Counted from the first letter of the stretch, positions 22,644 to 31,491 are shown. The stretch is 53,102 nt of DNA from Streptomyces sp. MMBL 11-1 (GCF_028622875.1 NZ_CP117711.1:1-53102); one strand, 5' to 3'. The notes: a model not told the origin generated them from the letters alone. Numbers and translations: made by a program.

Positions 22644-25600
22644 CTACATCTCGATGTCGATGTCGATGTCCGGAGCAGCGGGCGCGGGCGGCTCCGGTGC
22701 CGGCGCGGGGGCCGGGGCAGGTTCCGGCTCGGGTGCGGCCGGGCTGCTACCCGCGGGCTCGACGTCGAGGTCCTGGCCGTGGTCGTACCCGGCCAGTTCC
22801 CGGCCCAGCCGCTCGTACTCGGCCTCGAAGTCCATGCCGGAGTCGCGGCGCTCGCGGTCGACCTCTTCGGTCTTGGGCTGCGCCTCGCGCTCCCGCTGGG
22901 CTTCCTGCTCCCGCTCCTGGGCGCGCTGTTCGAGGATCTGCTGCGCCTGGCGGGCCTGCTCCATCGCGGCCATCAGCTCCTGCTCGGCCGACGGCTGCGG
23001 GCTCGGCGCGGCGGCCGGGGCCGCCTCGGTCTCCGGCTCGGCGGTCTCCGGCTCGACGACGGGGTTACGGCGCTCCAGCTCGATCCGGGCGTAGTCGGCC
23101 TCTTCGCGTACCTGCTGCGTCTCGGCGAACCACTTCTCCCGGGTCTCGTGGACCTCCTGGTACTGGCGCGCGCGGTCGCCCATCGTCTCCGCGATGTCCC
23201 GGCTGGTCTCGGCCCGGTCGAGGGTGTCGCGGACCAGCTCGCTGGGCTCGATGTTCGCCTGGAGCGTGGGCACCTGCTGCAGCGCCATCGACTGGGCGAG
23301 GGCCTGCTGGTGCTCGTTGTAGCCGGTCGCCTTCGAGACCTCGTCCAGGGCCTTGTTGATGCGCTCCTCGTGCTCGGCGACCTCCTTGTCCGCCATCTCC
23401 TGAGCACGCAGCTCCATCTGCACGGCCTGGTCCTCGTAGTCACGCGACGCCTTGAACGACTTCTGCATGTCGTCGGCGACGTACGGCGGCGCCCACTCCT
23501 CCTCGCGCTCGGCACGCTCGACGGACTGGCGCAGGTTCTCCTCGCTCGCGCGGGAGATGTCGGCCAGCTCGTCCGGCACACCAAGGGCGCGGCGGGCCCG
23601 CTCCCAGTCCGCGCGCGCCTCGACGGCGCCGTCCGGCGGGGCCTGGCCGATGGCGTCGGCTTCCTTGTCGAAGGAGTGCGCCTCGCGGTACCGCTCGACA
23701 CGGCCGGCGCGCAGCTCCCAGTCGGCGCGCTCGGTCGGGTCCTCGGGGACCGGGCCCAACCGGTCGAGCGCCCATTGCGGCTGCTCCTCGGCGACACGCT
23801 GGCCCAGCCGCTCGGTGCGCTGGTCCATCAGGTCGGCCCACTCGCCCATGAACCGGCCCAGGTCGCCGTCGAGGTCCGGCGTACGGGCGCGGTAGGAGTC
23901 CATGGCCTCCATCTGTGCCTCGCGCTCGGCGGCCTGGCGCTGCTTGACCTCGTTGTCCTGACCCGCGTGCAGGACCTCCGTCTCGGTCTGGAAGGCGAAG
24001 GACTGGCGCAGCAGCAGCTCTGTGTTGAGCATGTCGTTGGCCTGTGGGTCCAACTCGGGTGCGGGACTGTCGACCAGCTGCTGCAGCTGGTCCTGGTCGA
24101 GGGGCTCGGCGGTCGCGGCCTCGATGGCGGCCGTCTCCTGCTGCTGGCGGGTCTCCTCGTCGGAGGCGGCGCCCAGGACCTCGGTGCCCATCTGGGTGGC
24201 GAGGGTCTGCTGCAGCAGTTCGTCCTGGTGCGGGTGGACCCGGGCGGCCTCGTCCGCAGCGTCGAGCAGCTGCTTGAGCTCCTCCGGGGTGGCGGTCGCC
24301 TGCCCGGTCTCGATGGCGGTGTCGACCCTCTGCTCCTGGGCGGCGAGGGCTTCGCGCTGCTCGGCCTTCTCCGCTCGGATCTGGTCCCGCTCGACCAGGT
24401 TGTAGGCGTTCTTGAGGCGGTGGTGCATGGCCTTGCTAGCGTCGTCGGCCGTGTCCAGCTCGCGCGAGCGGGCGGTGCGCACCAGCAGGTCCTCGGCGTC
24501 GAACCCGCGCTCCTCGACCGTGCGGGCCAGCCGCATCAGGGAGCCGTACGCTTCGCCGCTGCTGACGCGGGCGTAGTCCTCCGGGCCCAGCGCGTCGAGC
24601 AGTGCCTTGCCGTACCGGGTCTCGGCGTGCTGGTCCTTGACCCCGGCCCATGCCGGCTGGATGGCGGCGAGGTGCTCGCGGCGCTCCAGCTCGCCCGCGA
24701 TGGCCTGGGTGGCGGTCTGCTGCGAGCCGGACCGTTGCAAGGTCTGGTCCAGCGTCGAGAGGTAGTGCGGGACGTCCTCGTCCTTGATCCCGTCGCCGTC
24801 CCGGTGGGTGATGACGTAGGCCCAGTTCCCGTCCTGGCCTCGGGTGAGGCTGACGTACAGGGCCTCGCGGGTGGTCTGCTCGTCGACCAGCGAGTGGCAG
24901 GGCCCGACGGTGCGGCCCTGCGCGCCGTGCACGGTGCTGGCGTATCCCAGCTCGACGTGCGTCTGGACGTAGGCCGCGGGGAGGTGCATCCGCGAGCCGT
25001 CTTCCAGCTGGACCATCAGGGAGCCGTTGTCGCTGATCCCGGTGACCGTGGCGGTCAGCCGGTTGGTGGCGAACTGGCCGCTCTCGCCCTCGATCTTCCG
25101 GTCGTTGCGGCGCATCTGGATGACGTCGCCGCGGCCGGCCTTGGTCTCGACGCCGTACTGCTGCCCGGTGCGCAGGGCGACGCCGTCCTCCTCGACCAGG
25201 CCGGCGCGGACCAGGTCGGCGCGGGCGCGGGCGGAGAGTTCGGCGGCCGTCTCGTTGTCCGGCGCGACCAGCAGCGGGTTACGCCCGGCCAGCTGGTCGG
25301 TGACCCATCCCTGGTAGGCGCGCTCCTTCATCGCCTCGGCTTCACCGCCGCGCAGACGGCCGTGAAGCTCGTACTGGGCCAGCGCCTCGCTGTCGCCCTC
25401 GCGCAGCTGCAGCGATGCCTTGGCCTCCCACTCGCGGACCTTCGACTCGCCGGTGACGGGGTCGATGTCGCGGAAGCGGCGGACCTCTTCGAGCGTGTGG
25501 ACCCCGGGCATCTCCTCGGCGAGCTGGCCGAACATCCCGCCCGCGCCGACGGCCGTGAGCTGGTGGTGGTCGCCGGAGCCGATCATCTTGGCGCCGTACG

Positions 25601-27701
25601 ACTCGACCAGGGCACGGACGCGGTCCAGGTCCGGGGTGTTGGTCATGCCCGCCTCGTCGACGATGACCAGGGTGCCGGGGGCGATCCGGTACTTGTCCGC
25701 GTCGGGTACGTGCTTCCCGGCGGCCATGTCGTCGTGCTTCTTGAGCAGCATGGAGATGTTGGCGACGTTGGTCAGGCCCTCGTCGGCGAGGACCTGGGCG
25801 GCGCGCTCACCACTGGCCAGCCCGATGACCTGGCGGCCTTCGTGGGCCTCCCACACCTCGGTCAGAGCGGCGAGGGTGTAGGACTTGCCCGCGCCGGCCG
25901 GGCCGATCAGCAGGTCGAGCTTGCGGCCGGACGTCGCCGCGCTGCGGACGAAATCGGCCTGCTTGCCCTTGAGCCCGCGCCGGGCGATGACTTCCTCGAC
26001 CAGCTCGCTGGGCACCGTGGGCCCGCCGCGCTCGCCCGCGAAGGTGCGCATCCGCTCCTCGGTCGCGATGTGGCGTTCGGTCGCGAACCGGTTCACGTTG
26101 TTGTCGGCCGGCTCGTAGACGAAGGACCCGTCCTCGCGCTGCAGCTCGACGGGGATCTCGACCAGGTGCGGGGCGGTCGCGCAGACCACGCCGTTGTCGT
26201 TGGTCGGGTCCAGCGCCTCATCCGCGAGCCGGTTGAGCAGGTCGCGGACCTCGTGGGCCTCCATGCCGCCCAGCGTGTCCGGCAGCTGGCGGTTCAGCTC
26301 GACGATCAGATCCGGGCGGCGCCACGTCGCCTTCTGCTCCTGAACTGCGGCGATGGCGCGCTGCTGGATGCGCTCGGGGTCGAACTCCTTGTAGGGGCGG
26401 TGCAGGTCGTGCAGCGCGGACTCGTGCTCGACCTGGTCGGGGACGTTGGCCAGCGAGTCGCGGAACCGCTCCTGGCTGAACGCCTCCCAACGGTCGAGCA
26501 GCTGGTCGCGGGTGACGGCGTCGTGCTTCTTCGCCTGACGCTGCTGCAGCGTGACGTCCTCGGACATCCGGGCCAGCACGTAGGGGGAGGGGGCGGTGCC
26601 GTACCGCTCCTCGTACGCCTTCGCGACCTCTGCGACCTCGGCCTTGATGGCGACGCGACGGGAGGAGAACCCGTCGCGCAGGTCCTGGTCGATGCCGACG
26701 ATCTCGCGGGCCTTACCGTCCGGGCGGGTCGCGAACCGCACGCCTTCCGTGCGCTCCAGCTCCTGCTCGGCGATCCGCTCGGCGAGGTGGCCCACGGCCT
26801 GCTTGTGGACCCACAGGCCGTGCCCGTCGACCGATCCCCAGGTCACGCGCTCCTCGCCGGTCACCGGGTCGATCTCAACAGCCTTGATCTTGTTCAGGAC
26901 CGTGGCGTGAACGTGGAGCTGCGGGTCGTCGTCGCGGCTCGTGTGCTGCGCCCAGGCGGAGACGATGAAGCCCTCACCCTTGACGTAGCGGCCGGTCGAG
27001 CGGCCCTCGACCTTCTTCCCGTGGTGGCCCAGCCGGGTGTAGCCGGCCTCCTCCTGCATGTGCTCCAGACCGGCCTTCACGCCGACCTTCCAGGCGTCCC
27101 AAACGCGGTCCGCCTTCGCGGCGTACTGCTCGGCGCCTTCCAGGTCACCGGCCTTGCGGCATTCTGCGGCCTTCACCTGCAGGCTCGCGTGGTAGACGCT
27201 CCAGCTCTTCGGCGCGCTGAACGTCAGGTCGTAGTACAGCGTCGCTGACGGTGAGTGCTTCCGGGTGTCCAGCTCGATCGCCTTGACCCGCTCAGGGGTC
27301 AGGTCGACCCCCGGCGTCTTGGCCTGGGCGTCGCTCAGGGCGGCCTCGAACCGCTTCTGGAAGCTCTTCTCGTAGTTCTTCGGGGCGTTCCCCAGCCGGG
27401 CGTCCTTGCGGATCTGCTTCTCGGCCTTGGCGTACGCCGGCGTGCCCTCCTCGTGGGGGATCGCCGCGAGACGCTCGTACATCTCGTCGCGCTTACGGGG
27501 GTCGATCCAGTCCTTGTAGAGGTCCGTGAAGACCTCGTTGTCGACCGTTCCCTCCAGGCCCAGCTCGGCCGCGCCGTCACCGAGCCAGTAGCCGGGCGGT
27601 TCCCCCTGCAGGTCCACGCTCCGGGCGTAGTAGTGCTCAGCACCAGCCGCTACCTCACGGGTGAGGTAGGCGGGGTCTGAACCTGCGGAGATTGAAAGCA
27701 T
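22644..27701 (-). CDS. MOBF (TrwC/TraA-type) relaxase-helicase (1685 aa)
   Basis: The N-terminus has the nicking tyrosines (EHYYARS, about residue 23) and the three-His metal motif HTSRDDDPQLHVH (about 253-265) of MOBF relaxases. A RecD-like helicase follows with Walker A GPAGAGKS (about 600), Walker B VIVDEAGM (about 680), GSGDHHQLTAVG, and STVHGAQGRT near 920. The last 550 residues are Glu/Gln/Arg-rich coiled-coil ending in the acidic tail DIDIDIEM. The protein should nick one strand at oriT, stay bound to the 5' end and unwind the plasmid. At 1685 residues it is longer than TrwC (966). No ribosome site precedes ATG 27701; TACTCT lies just upstream. Confidence 0.92.
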   Translation of the reverse strand: MLSISAGSDPAYLTREVAAGAEHYYARSVDLQGEPPGYWLGDGAAELGLEGTVDNEVFTDLYKDWIDPRKRDEMYERLAAIPHEEGTPAYAKAEKQIRKDARLGNAPKNYEKSFQKRFEAALSDAQAKTPGVDLTPERVKAIELDTRKHSPSATLYYDLTFSAPKSWSVYHASLQVKAAECRKAGDLEGAEQYAAKADRVWDAWKVGVKAGLEHMQEEAGYTRLGHHGKKVEGRSTGRYVKGEGFIVSAWAQHTSRDDDPQLHVHATVLNKIKAVEIDPVTGEERVTWGSVDGHGLWVHKQAVGHLAERIAEQELERTEGVRFATRPDGKAREIVGIDQDLRDGFSSRRVAIKAEVAEVAKAYEERYGTAPSPYVLARMSEDVTLQQRQAKKHDAVTRDQLLDRWEAFSQERFRDSLANVPDQVEHESALHDLHRPYKEFDPERIQQRAIAAVQEQKATWRRPDLIVELNRQLPDTLGGMEAHEVRDLLNRLADEALDPTNDNGVVCATAPHLVEIPVELQREDGSFVYEPADNNVNRFATERHIATEERMRTFAGERGGPTVPSELVEEVIARRGLKGKQADFVRSAATSGRKLDLLIGPAGAGKSYTLAALTEVWEAHEGRQVIGLASGERAAQVLADEGLTNVANISMLLKKHDDMAAGKHVPDADKYRIAPGTLVIVDEAGMTNTPDLDRVRALVESYGAKMIGSGDHHQLTAVGAGGMFGQLAEEMPGVHTLEEVRRFRDIDPVTGESKVREWEAKASLQLREGDSEALAQYELHGRLRGGEAEAMKERAYQGWVTDQLAGRNPLLVAPDNETAAELSARARADLVRAGLVEEDGVALRTGQQYGVETKAGRGDVIQMRRNDRKIEGESGQFATNRLTATVTGISDNGSLMVQLEDGSRMHLPAAYVQTHVELGYASTVHGAQGRTVGPCHSLVDEQTTREALYVSLTRGQDGNWAYVITHRDGDGIKDEDVPHYLSTLDQTLQRSGSQQTATQAIAGELERREHLAAIQPAWAGVKDQHAETRYGKALLDALGPEDYARVSSGEAYGSLMRLARTVEERGFDAEDLLVRTARSRELDTADDASKAMHHRLKNAYNLVERDQIRAEKAEQREALAAQEQRVDTAIETGQATATPEELKQLLDAADEAARVHPHQDELLQQTLATQMGTEVLGAASDEETRQQQETAAIEAATAEPLDQDQLQQLVDSPAPELDPQANDMLNTELLLRQSFAFQTETEVLHAGQDNEVKQRQAAEREAQMEAMDSYRARTPDLDGDLGRFMGEWADLMDQRTERLGQRVAEEQPQWALDRLGPVPEDPTERADWELRAGRVERYREAHSFDKEADAIGQAPPDGAVEARADWERARRALGVPDELADISRASEENLRQSVERAEREEEWAPPYVADDMQKSFKASRDYEDQAVQMELRAQEMADKEVAEHEERINKALDEVSKATGYNEHQQALAQSMALQQVPTLQANIEPSELVRDTLDRAETSRDIAETMGDRARQYQEVHETREKWFAETQQVREEADYARIELERRNPVVEPETAEPETEAAPAAAPSPQPSAEQELMAAMEQARQAQQILEQRAQEREQEAQREREAQPKTEEVDRERRDSGMDFEAEYERLGRELAGYDHGQDLDVEPAGSSPAAPEPEPAPAPAPAPEPPAPAAPDIDIDIEM

Positions 27702-28642
27702 CGCGACTCAGAGTAGGCGATTTTCAAGATCATTAACACCCATTGGATCGTGATGCATAGGTGTGAGGGTTTGTGGTTGGTGCATCTAGTTCTACGGTCT
27801 GCTGTCGGTCTAATTGATCAAGGGAAGAAAGGGGGTCCGATTACCTGCTCCTGCGGGGGGTCAAAAAGGGTCGTGCAACGGTGGGATGGGGGCCGTCCTG
27901 GCTCCTGCTGATGATCTTCCGGCCTGCTGCGGCGGGCTTGGCGCTGCGCGCGGGTTGTACCGAAATGTGCCGCTCGGCGGCTGAGGGCTGCGCCCACCAC
28001 CTGGGGCGCGCTGGGGGAGGGCCCACCGGGCTGCCGTCGCCGGAACGGGGCGTGCACGCTGGCCACCGGCCGCGCCCGTGCGCTACGGTCGGGCTCGACG
28101 TCATCGACCCCCGTGCGGACACCCGCACGGGGGTCGACTGTTACCAAGGGCCGGACGCGAGGGCGGACCGCGCCGTGCAACCACCCCACCCGGCCGGCGC
28201 GCTCGCGCGGCGGCCGGGTGCCTCACCGCTCCACCCGCTCACCGGTCGACGGAGCGTGACGAACACGGCGGGTCGAGCGCGCCGCGTACGGACGCGGGGG
28301 TGGGAACGCTCACCACCTGGGGAGGCGGCCACGGTCACCAGTCCCCACCCTTCTTCACCACCCCGGTGGTGATCCCCGGGCTGTCGGCCGGTGGTGAGCG
28401 ACGGCGCGGGTTCGGGGCGGCGGAACGATGGCGGGCGGTGATCCTCACCAGTCGGCGGGGGAGTCTCGGCGGCGGACGGTGGTGACGCTCACCGCTGCGG
28501 CGAGGAGTCCGCGGGGGCCTCGGCTGGTGAGTGGGGAGACGCTGCGCGACACGCAAATCCGTCACCGGTGAGCCGTGCTCCCCACCCTTCCCCAACGCGA
28601 CCGGCCCCGGACGGATGTCCGGGGCCGGTGGTGAGCGGTCGG
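27702..28642. other. Non-coding stretch upstream of the relaxase: candidate oriT and origin region
   Basis: No gene is supportable in these 940 bp. Bases 27702-27850 are far richer in A/T than the rest of the plasmid and hold inverted repeats (ACACC 27736-27740 with GGTGT 27760-27764; GATGCA 27752-27757 with TGCATC 27781-27786), a layout usual for oriT next to a MOBF gene. A 15-bp stem hairpin stands at 28104-28137. From 28215 on the heptamer CTCACCA/TGGTGAG recurs many times. Confidence 0.5.
28104..28137 (+). terminator. Orphan 15-bp stem hairpin
   Basis: TCGACCCCCGTGCGG (28104-28118) pairs perfectly with CCGCACGGGGGTCGA (28123-28137) over a 4-base loop. No gene ends near it. A TACGGT box lies about 20 bp upstream at 28084-28089, so it may end a very short transcript or be part of the transfer or replication origin. 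Confidence 0.5.
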
Positions 28643-29405
28643 TCAGAAGAGCGGATTCTGCCGGGCTCCGCTGGGGTTGCCCGCGTCGAGCGCGGCGGCG
28701 ATGGCGGCCTCGATCTCCTCCGGGCCGTCGGCCGCGGCGATGGCGGCCTGGACCGCCCGCGCCCGACCGACCGCACCCCGTACGTCGGCCAGCGCGTGTC
28801 CCGCCAACCGCCTCCGAGCTGCGGCGTCGCGGTTGTTGTCGCCCCTCGTACCGAGTATCCAGTGGCGCGGCTGCTGGCACGGCGGCTCGTCGCAGGTGTG
28901 GCGGACGACGTGGCCGGCGGGGATCGAGTCGTGCCCGTGGGCGAGCCGGTAGCCGAACAAGTGGGCGGGGACGACCCTGCTCGTGCTGGTGGTGTGCGAC
29001 CCGGCGCGGTAGGTGCCGTGGGCGGTGTCGGTCAGTCCGCCGGTCCACCACCAGCAGTCGTCCGGGCCGCGCCGCAGGACGTGGCTCCAGTAGCGGGCGA
29101 CGGTCTCACCATCGGCCAGCAGCCGTTCCCACCCCACCGTGGCCGGTGACGACAAAGCGACTTCGTCACCACCTTCGAGCAGGACCGGGTGGGGACGCTC
29201 ACCAGTGAGCTGGTGAGCGTCGGGGTGGTGAGCCTGCCGCTCTTCGGGTCCTGGTGAGTGCGTCACGCTCACCGCCTCACCAGTCCGGCCGGGCCGGGAC
29301 GGGTGGCGGTGGGGACGGTGTCGGGCCCGGCCCTCACCAATCGGGCCTGCGGCCACGGGTCCTCCCTCACCACCTCACCATCGCCGTACGTGAGCGTCAC
29401 CCTGG
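28215..29405. repeat. Dense CTCACCA/TGGTGAG repeats: candidate iterons
   Basis: By eye I count about 14 copies of the heptamer CTCACCA or its complement, and about 28 of the core TCACC/GGTGA, in two clusters (28215-28640 and 29104-29405). These lie on either side of the middle of the HNH gene. The surrounding tens of kilobases have only scattered copies. The clusters span non-coding and coding DNA, so codon use does not explain them. Iterons for a replication protein, or sites for another multi-site binding protein, are the natural readings. Confidence 0.6.
28643..29272 (-). CDS. HNH-endonuclease-like protein (209 aa)
   Basis: The central part reads FGYRLAHGHDS, VVRHTCDEPPCQQPRHW and GTRGDNNRDAAARR, the HNH_3-type pattern (His-Asn-His with structural cysteines) of phage and plasmid homing nucleases. 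A WWWTGG motif precedes it. The C-terminal 60 residues are Ala/Glu-rich helices. The GTG at 29272 overlaps the preceding stop (GTGA). It may be a nicking or homing enzyme, or a defence nuclease. It is the last gene of the operon that starts at 31407. Confidence 0.8.
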   Translation of the reverse strand: MSVTHSPGPEERQAHHPDAHQLTGERPHPVLLEGGDEVALSSPATVGWERLLADGETVARYWSHVLRRGPDDCWWWTGGLTDTAHGTYRAGSHTTSTSRVVPAHLFGYRLAHGHDSIPAGHVVRHTCDEPPCQQPRHWILGTRGDNNRDAAARRRLAGHALADVRGAVGRARAVQAAIAAADGPEEIEAAIAAALDAGNPSGARQNPLF

Positions 29406-29847
29406 TGTCCCCGGCGTCGGGGTCGTACTCGGCGCTGGTGAGGAAGCGCCATCCCTCGGGGTCGCCGTAGATCCAGACCCACGCCCCGGTGAGCACGGCG
29501 CCGAGATCCTTCACGCGGACGTCGCGCACCTGCGGCTCCCAGCCGGTGGGCCCGGCCGGGCCGGAGGGCTGCTCGTCGTCCTGGTCCTCCTCGTCCGGCC
29601 CGTCCTGGGAGGCGTGCTCGGCGGTGGCCTCGATGTCCAGCTCGCCGTCGCCGCGGTAGAGGAGCGTGGCGCCGTGCTCGTCGACCTCGGTGTACGGCGG
29701 CAGGTCGTCATCGTCATCCGGGTCGCCCGTGCCGTAGGTCCGCCGGCCGCACCCGGGCAGCGGGCAGCGGAAGACCTCCTCGCCCTCCACCTCGGTCCGC
29801 TCGGTCGTGGTCGAGCACTCCGGGCAGGGCGGTGTGACGCTCGTCAC
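29269..29847 (-). CDS. Zinc-ribbon-containing hypothetical protein (192 aa)
   Basis: The N-terminus VTPPCPECSTTTERTEVEG, followed by FRCPLPGCGRRTYG, is a four-cysteine zinc ribbon. A strongly acidic segment (DDDDDLPPYTEVDEHG) and a beta-rich C-terminal half (AWVWIYGDPEGWRFLTSAE, VTLTYGDGEVV) follow. GTG 29847 overlaps the upstream stop. No family is recognised; the zinc ribbon suggests nucleic-acid or protein binding. Confidence 0.75.
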   Translation of the reverse strand: MTSVTPPCPECSTTTERTEVEGEEVFRCPLPGCGRRTYGTGDPDDDDDLPPYTEVDEHGATLLYRGDGELDIEATAEHASQDGPDEEDQDDEQPSGPAGPTGWEPQVRDVRVKDLGAVLTGAWVWIYGDPEGWRFLTSAEYDPDAGDTRVTLTYGDGEVVREDPWPQARLVRAGPDTVPTATRPGPAGLVRR

Positions 29848-30497
29848 TTCGGGTCCGTCTGGTTGGCGGGGGCCTGCGCGCTGGTGTGCTGGTGGGGGAC
29901 CAGGCTCGTCACCTCGTACACGGGATAGGTCCACGGGCCGGGCGTCCACTGGTAGCCCGGCTCGTTCCGCCCGATGCCCTCGATCGTGTAGGTCGAGCGG
30001 GTCAGCCGGATCGGCCCGTGGAACTCGAAGCGCTCGGCGACCAGGGGCAGCAGCTGCTCGGCCGTCGCGTCGGGGTCGGGGGTGTCGCCGGGGTAGACGA
30101 GTGTCTGGGCGCTGCCGCCGGCCTCCCACGAACGGATGGTCAGCAGCTCCCAGCCGCACTGGTCCGGATCGTCGGTCAGCAGGTCGCCGGGGAACCACGC
30201 GGCGACGTGGGTTACGGGGCCGGTGGGGCGCGCGGAGCCGGTGGCCTCGCAGTGCGCGCACTGCCCGTTGCCGTCGCAGTGCGCGTTGCGGGCGGTGGCC
30301 AGCTCGCGCTCGACCAGCTGCGTCAGCCACGCCAGCTGTCCGGCCTGCAGCGTCACGGCCGGCGGGGGCGCTCCGTGCCTGCCGCCGTCCAGCTGCAGCG
30401 TGAAGGTCTCGGCGTCATCGCCGTCGGTCGGGTACTCCTCGGCGAACCGGGCGAGCATCTCCGCAAGCTCGTCGGCGGGGGAGTTGTACGCGCTCAT
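29844..30497 (-). CDS. Hypothetical protein with CxxC pair (217 aa)
   Basis: MSAYNSPADELAEMLARFAEE begins a helical segment. A second helix (LAWLTQLVERELATARNAHC) leads into CDGNGQCAHCEATG, a possible zinc site. The rest is mixed alpha/beta with aromatic residues (ERFEFHGPIRLTRSTYTIEG). ATG 30497 overlaps the previous stop (ATGA). No family is recognised. Confidence 0.75.
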   Translation of the reverse strand: MSAYNSPADELAEMLARFAEEYPTDGDDAETFTLQLDGGRHGAPPPAVTLQAGQLAWLTQLVERELATARNAHCDGNGQCAHCEATGSARPTGPVTHVAAWFPGDLLTDDPDQCGWELLTIRSWEAGGSAQTLVYPGDTPDPDATAEQLLPLVAERFEFHGPIRLTRSTYTIEGIGRNEPGYQWTPGPWTYPVYEVTSLVPHQHTSAQAPANQTDPK

Positions 30498-30775
30498 GCG
30501 GTGGCCTCCATCTGCTGGTCGATCTCCTCGGGGAGCAGGTAGGCGTTGCCCCACGGGTTGGGCTCCGGAACCGGGCGGCCGTGGGCGATGTCCCGCAGCC
30601 GCTCGCGGCGGCGCTCCTGGACGTAGCCGCGGCAGTGCAGGGCGTCGTGGTCGCTGGTCGGCCAGCCCGACGCGGTCGCGCACCACCCGCAGTGCGGGGA
30701 GCGGGTGAGGCGGCGCCGGACGGCGAGGGCGAGCAGGGTGGCGGCGGCGCCGAGCAGGGCGCCCAAGGCGAGCAT
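30494..30775 (-). CDS. Small membrane-anchored protein with cysteine pair (93 aa)
   Basis: A single N-terminal hydrophobic helix (MLALGALLGAAATLLALAV) followed by Arg residues is a membrane anchor with the rest inside. The cytoplasmic part has HCGWCATASGW and a further HCRGYVQERRRER. ATG 30775 shares a base with the preceding stop. The function is unknown. Confidence 0.7.
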   Translation of the reverse strand: MLALGALLGAAATLLALAVRRRLTRSPHCGWCATASGWPTSDHDALHCRGYVQERRRERLRDIAHGRPVPEPNPWGNAYLLPEEIDQQMEATA

Positions 30776-31407
30776 CACTTCGTGTCTCCGTTCGTGGTGG
30801 TGGGGACGGCGTGCTGCTGGAGGAAGGCGCCCGCGTTGGCGGCGGCCTCCTCGCGGGTGTCGTAGGTGGTCTCCTCTCCGGCGTCGCCCGGGGTGCCGTC
30901 CGCTCCCTGGCCGATCCACCACCAGCCGCCCTCGATGGCGTGCCAGGACAGATCGGCGGTGCCGCCGAACGCCTCGATCGTCGTCCGGCTCTCCTGGCCC
31001 GCCGGCGGTTCGGACATCGCGCTGACGGCCTGTGGCCACTTCTTCCGTGCGCCCTGTCGGGTGATCGCCCACGCGTCGCCCAGCTGCGGGTAGCCCGCAC
31101 CCCGGATGCCGGCGGTGCCTGCGCTCTCGTCGGCCAGCGTCTCGGCGGCGGTCCGGATCTCGCGCAGCGCCCGCATCCGGGCGAGGACCCAGTCCCCGGC
31201 GTCACGCACCACCAGGTGCGCGTTGTCGGGGGCGTCGGCAGGCAGGGCCTGGACGCGGGTGGAGAGCTGGTCGGCCAGCTCGGTGGCGAGGTCGGCAACC
31301 CGGGCGCGGACCTGCGCGGACTGCTTCGGGTCGGGGTCGGTCCAGGCCGGATCGCGGACCCGGGACATGTCGGCGGCGAACGCGTCGTCGTAGTAGTCGC
31401 TTCCCAT
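30775..31407 (-). CDS. Hypothetical protein, first gene of the 31.4-28.6 kb operon (210 aa)
   Basis: The N-terminal 100 residues are helical (VRARVADLATELADQLSTRV, LARMRALREIRTAAETLADE). The C-terminal half has strands and a tryptophan-rich stretch (WHAIEGGWWWIGQGADG). Such N-terminal helices plus a C-terminal Trp-rich module are frequent in Streptomyces accessory proteins without known function. ATG 31407 lies about 7 bp from a -10-like TAAGTT, so translation is probably leaderless. The promoter overlaps two operator repeats. Confidence 0.72.
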   Translation of the reverse strand: MGSDYYDDAFAADMSRVRDPAWTDPDPKQSAQVRARVADLATELADQLSTRVQALPADAPDNAHLVVRDAGDWVLARMRALREIRTAAETLADESAGTAGIRGAGYPQLGDAWAITRQGARKKWPQAVSAMSEPPAGQESRTTIEAFGGTADLSWHAIEGGWWWIGQGADGTPGDAGEETTYDTREEAAANAGAFLQQHAVPTTTNGDTK

Positions 31408-31408
31408 G

Positions 31409-31456
31409 CTGACAACTTAGTTACCCGAACGCTCTCTGACAACCGAGTTACCCGAA
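31409..31456 (-). promoter_or_regulatory. Promoter overlapped by two 21-bp direct repeats
   Basis: CTGACAAC-TTA/CGA-GTTACCCGAA occurs at 31409-31429 and 31436-31456 (27 bp apart). On the minus strand TTGTCA (31442-31437), a 17-base spacer and TAAGTT (31419-31414) make a good promoter whose -35 lies in one repeat and -10 in the other. This is a classic repression layout for the operon starting at 31407. Confidence 0.65.
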
Positions 31457-31491
31457 TTGGAGCGCGCCGATTCGCGGCGGTCCGCGAGGGG

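Noticed and set aside
22779..27248. A 1489-residue open frame on the plus strand opposite the relaxase
   Set aside because: It is the GC-rich antisense shadow of the relaxase; its translation is low-complexity Gly/Leu/Val/Arg without domains, while the minus strand shows all relaxase-helicase motifs.
27818..28189. A 123-codon minus-strand frame upstream of the relaxase
   Set aside because: Low-complexity Arg/Pro/His product that runs through the perfect 15-bp hairpin; treated as non-coding.
28215..29405. CRISPR array reading of the repeated CTCACCA units
   Set aside because: Units are 7 bp, in both orientations and irregularly spaced, with no constant repeat of 25-40 bp.
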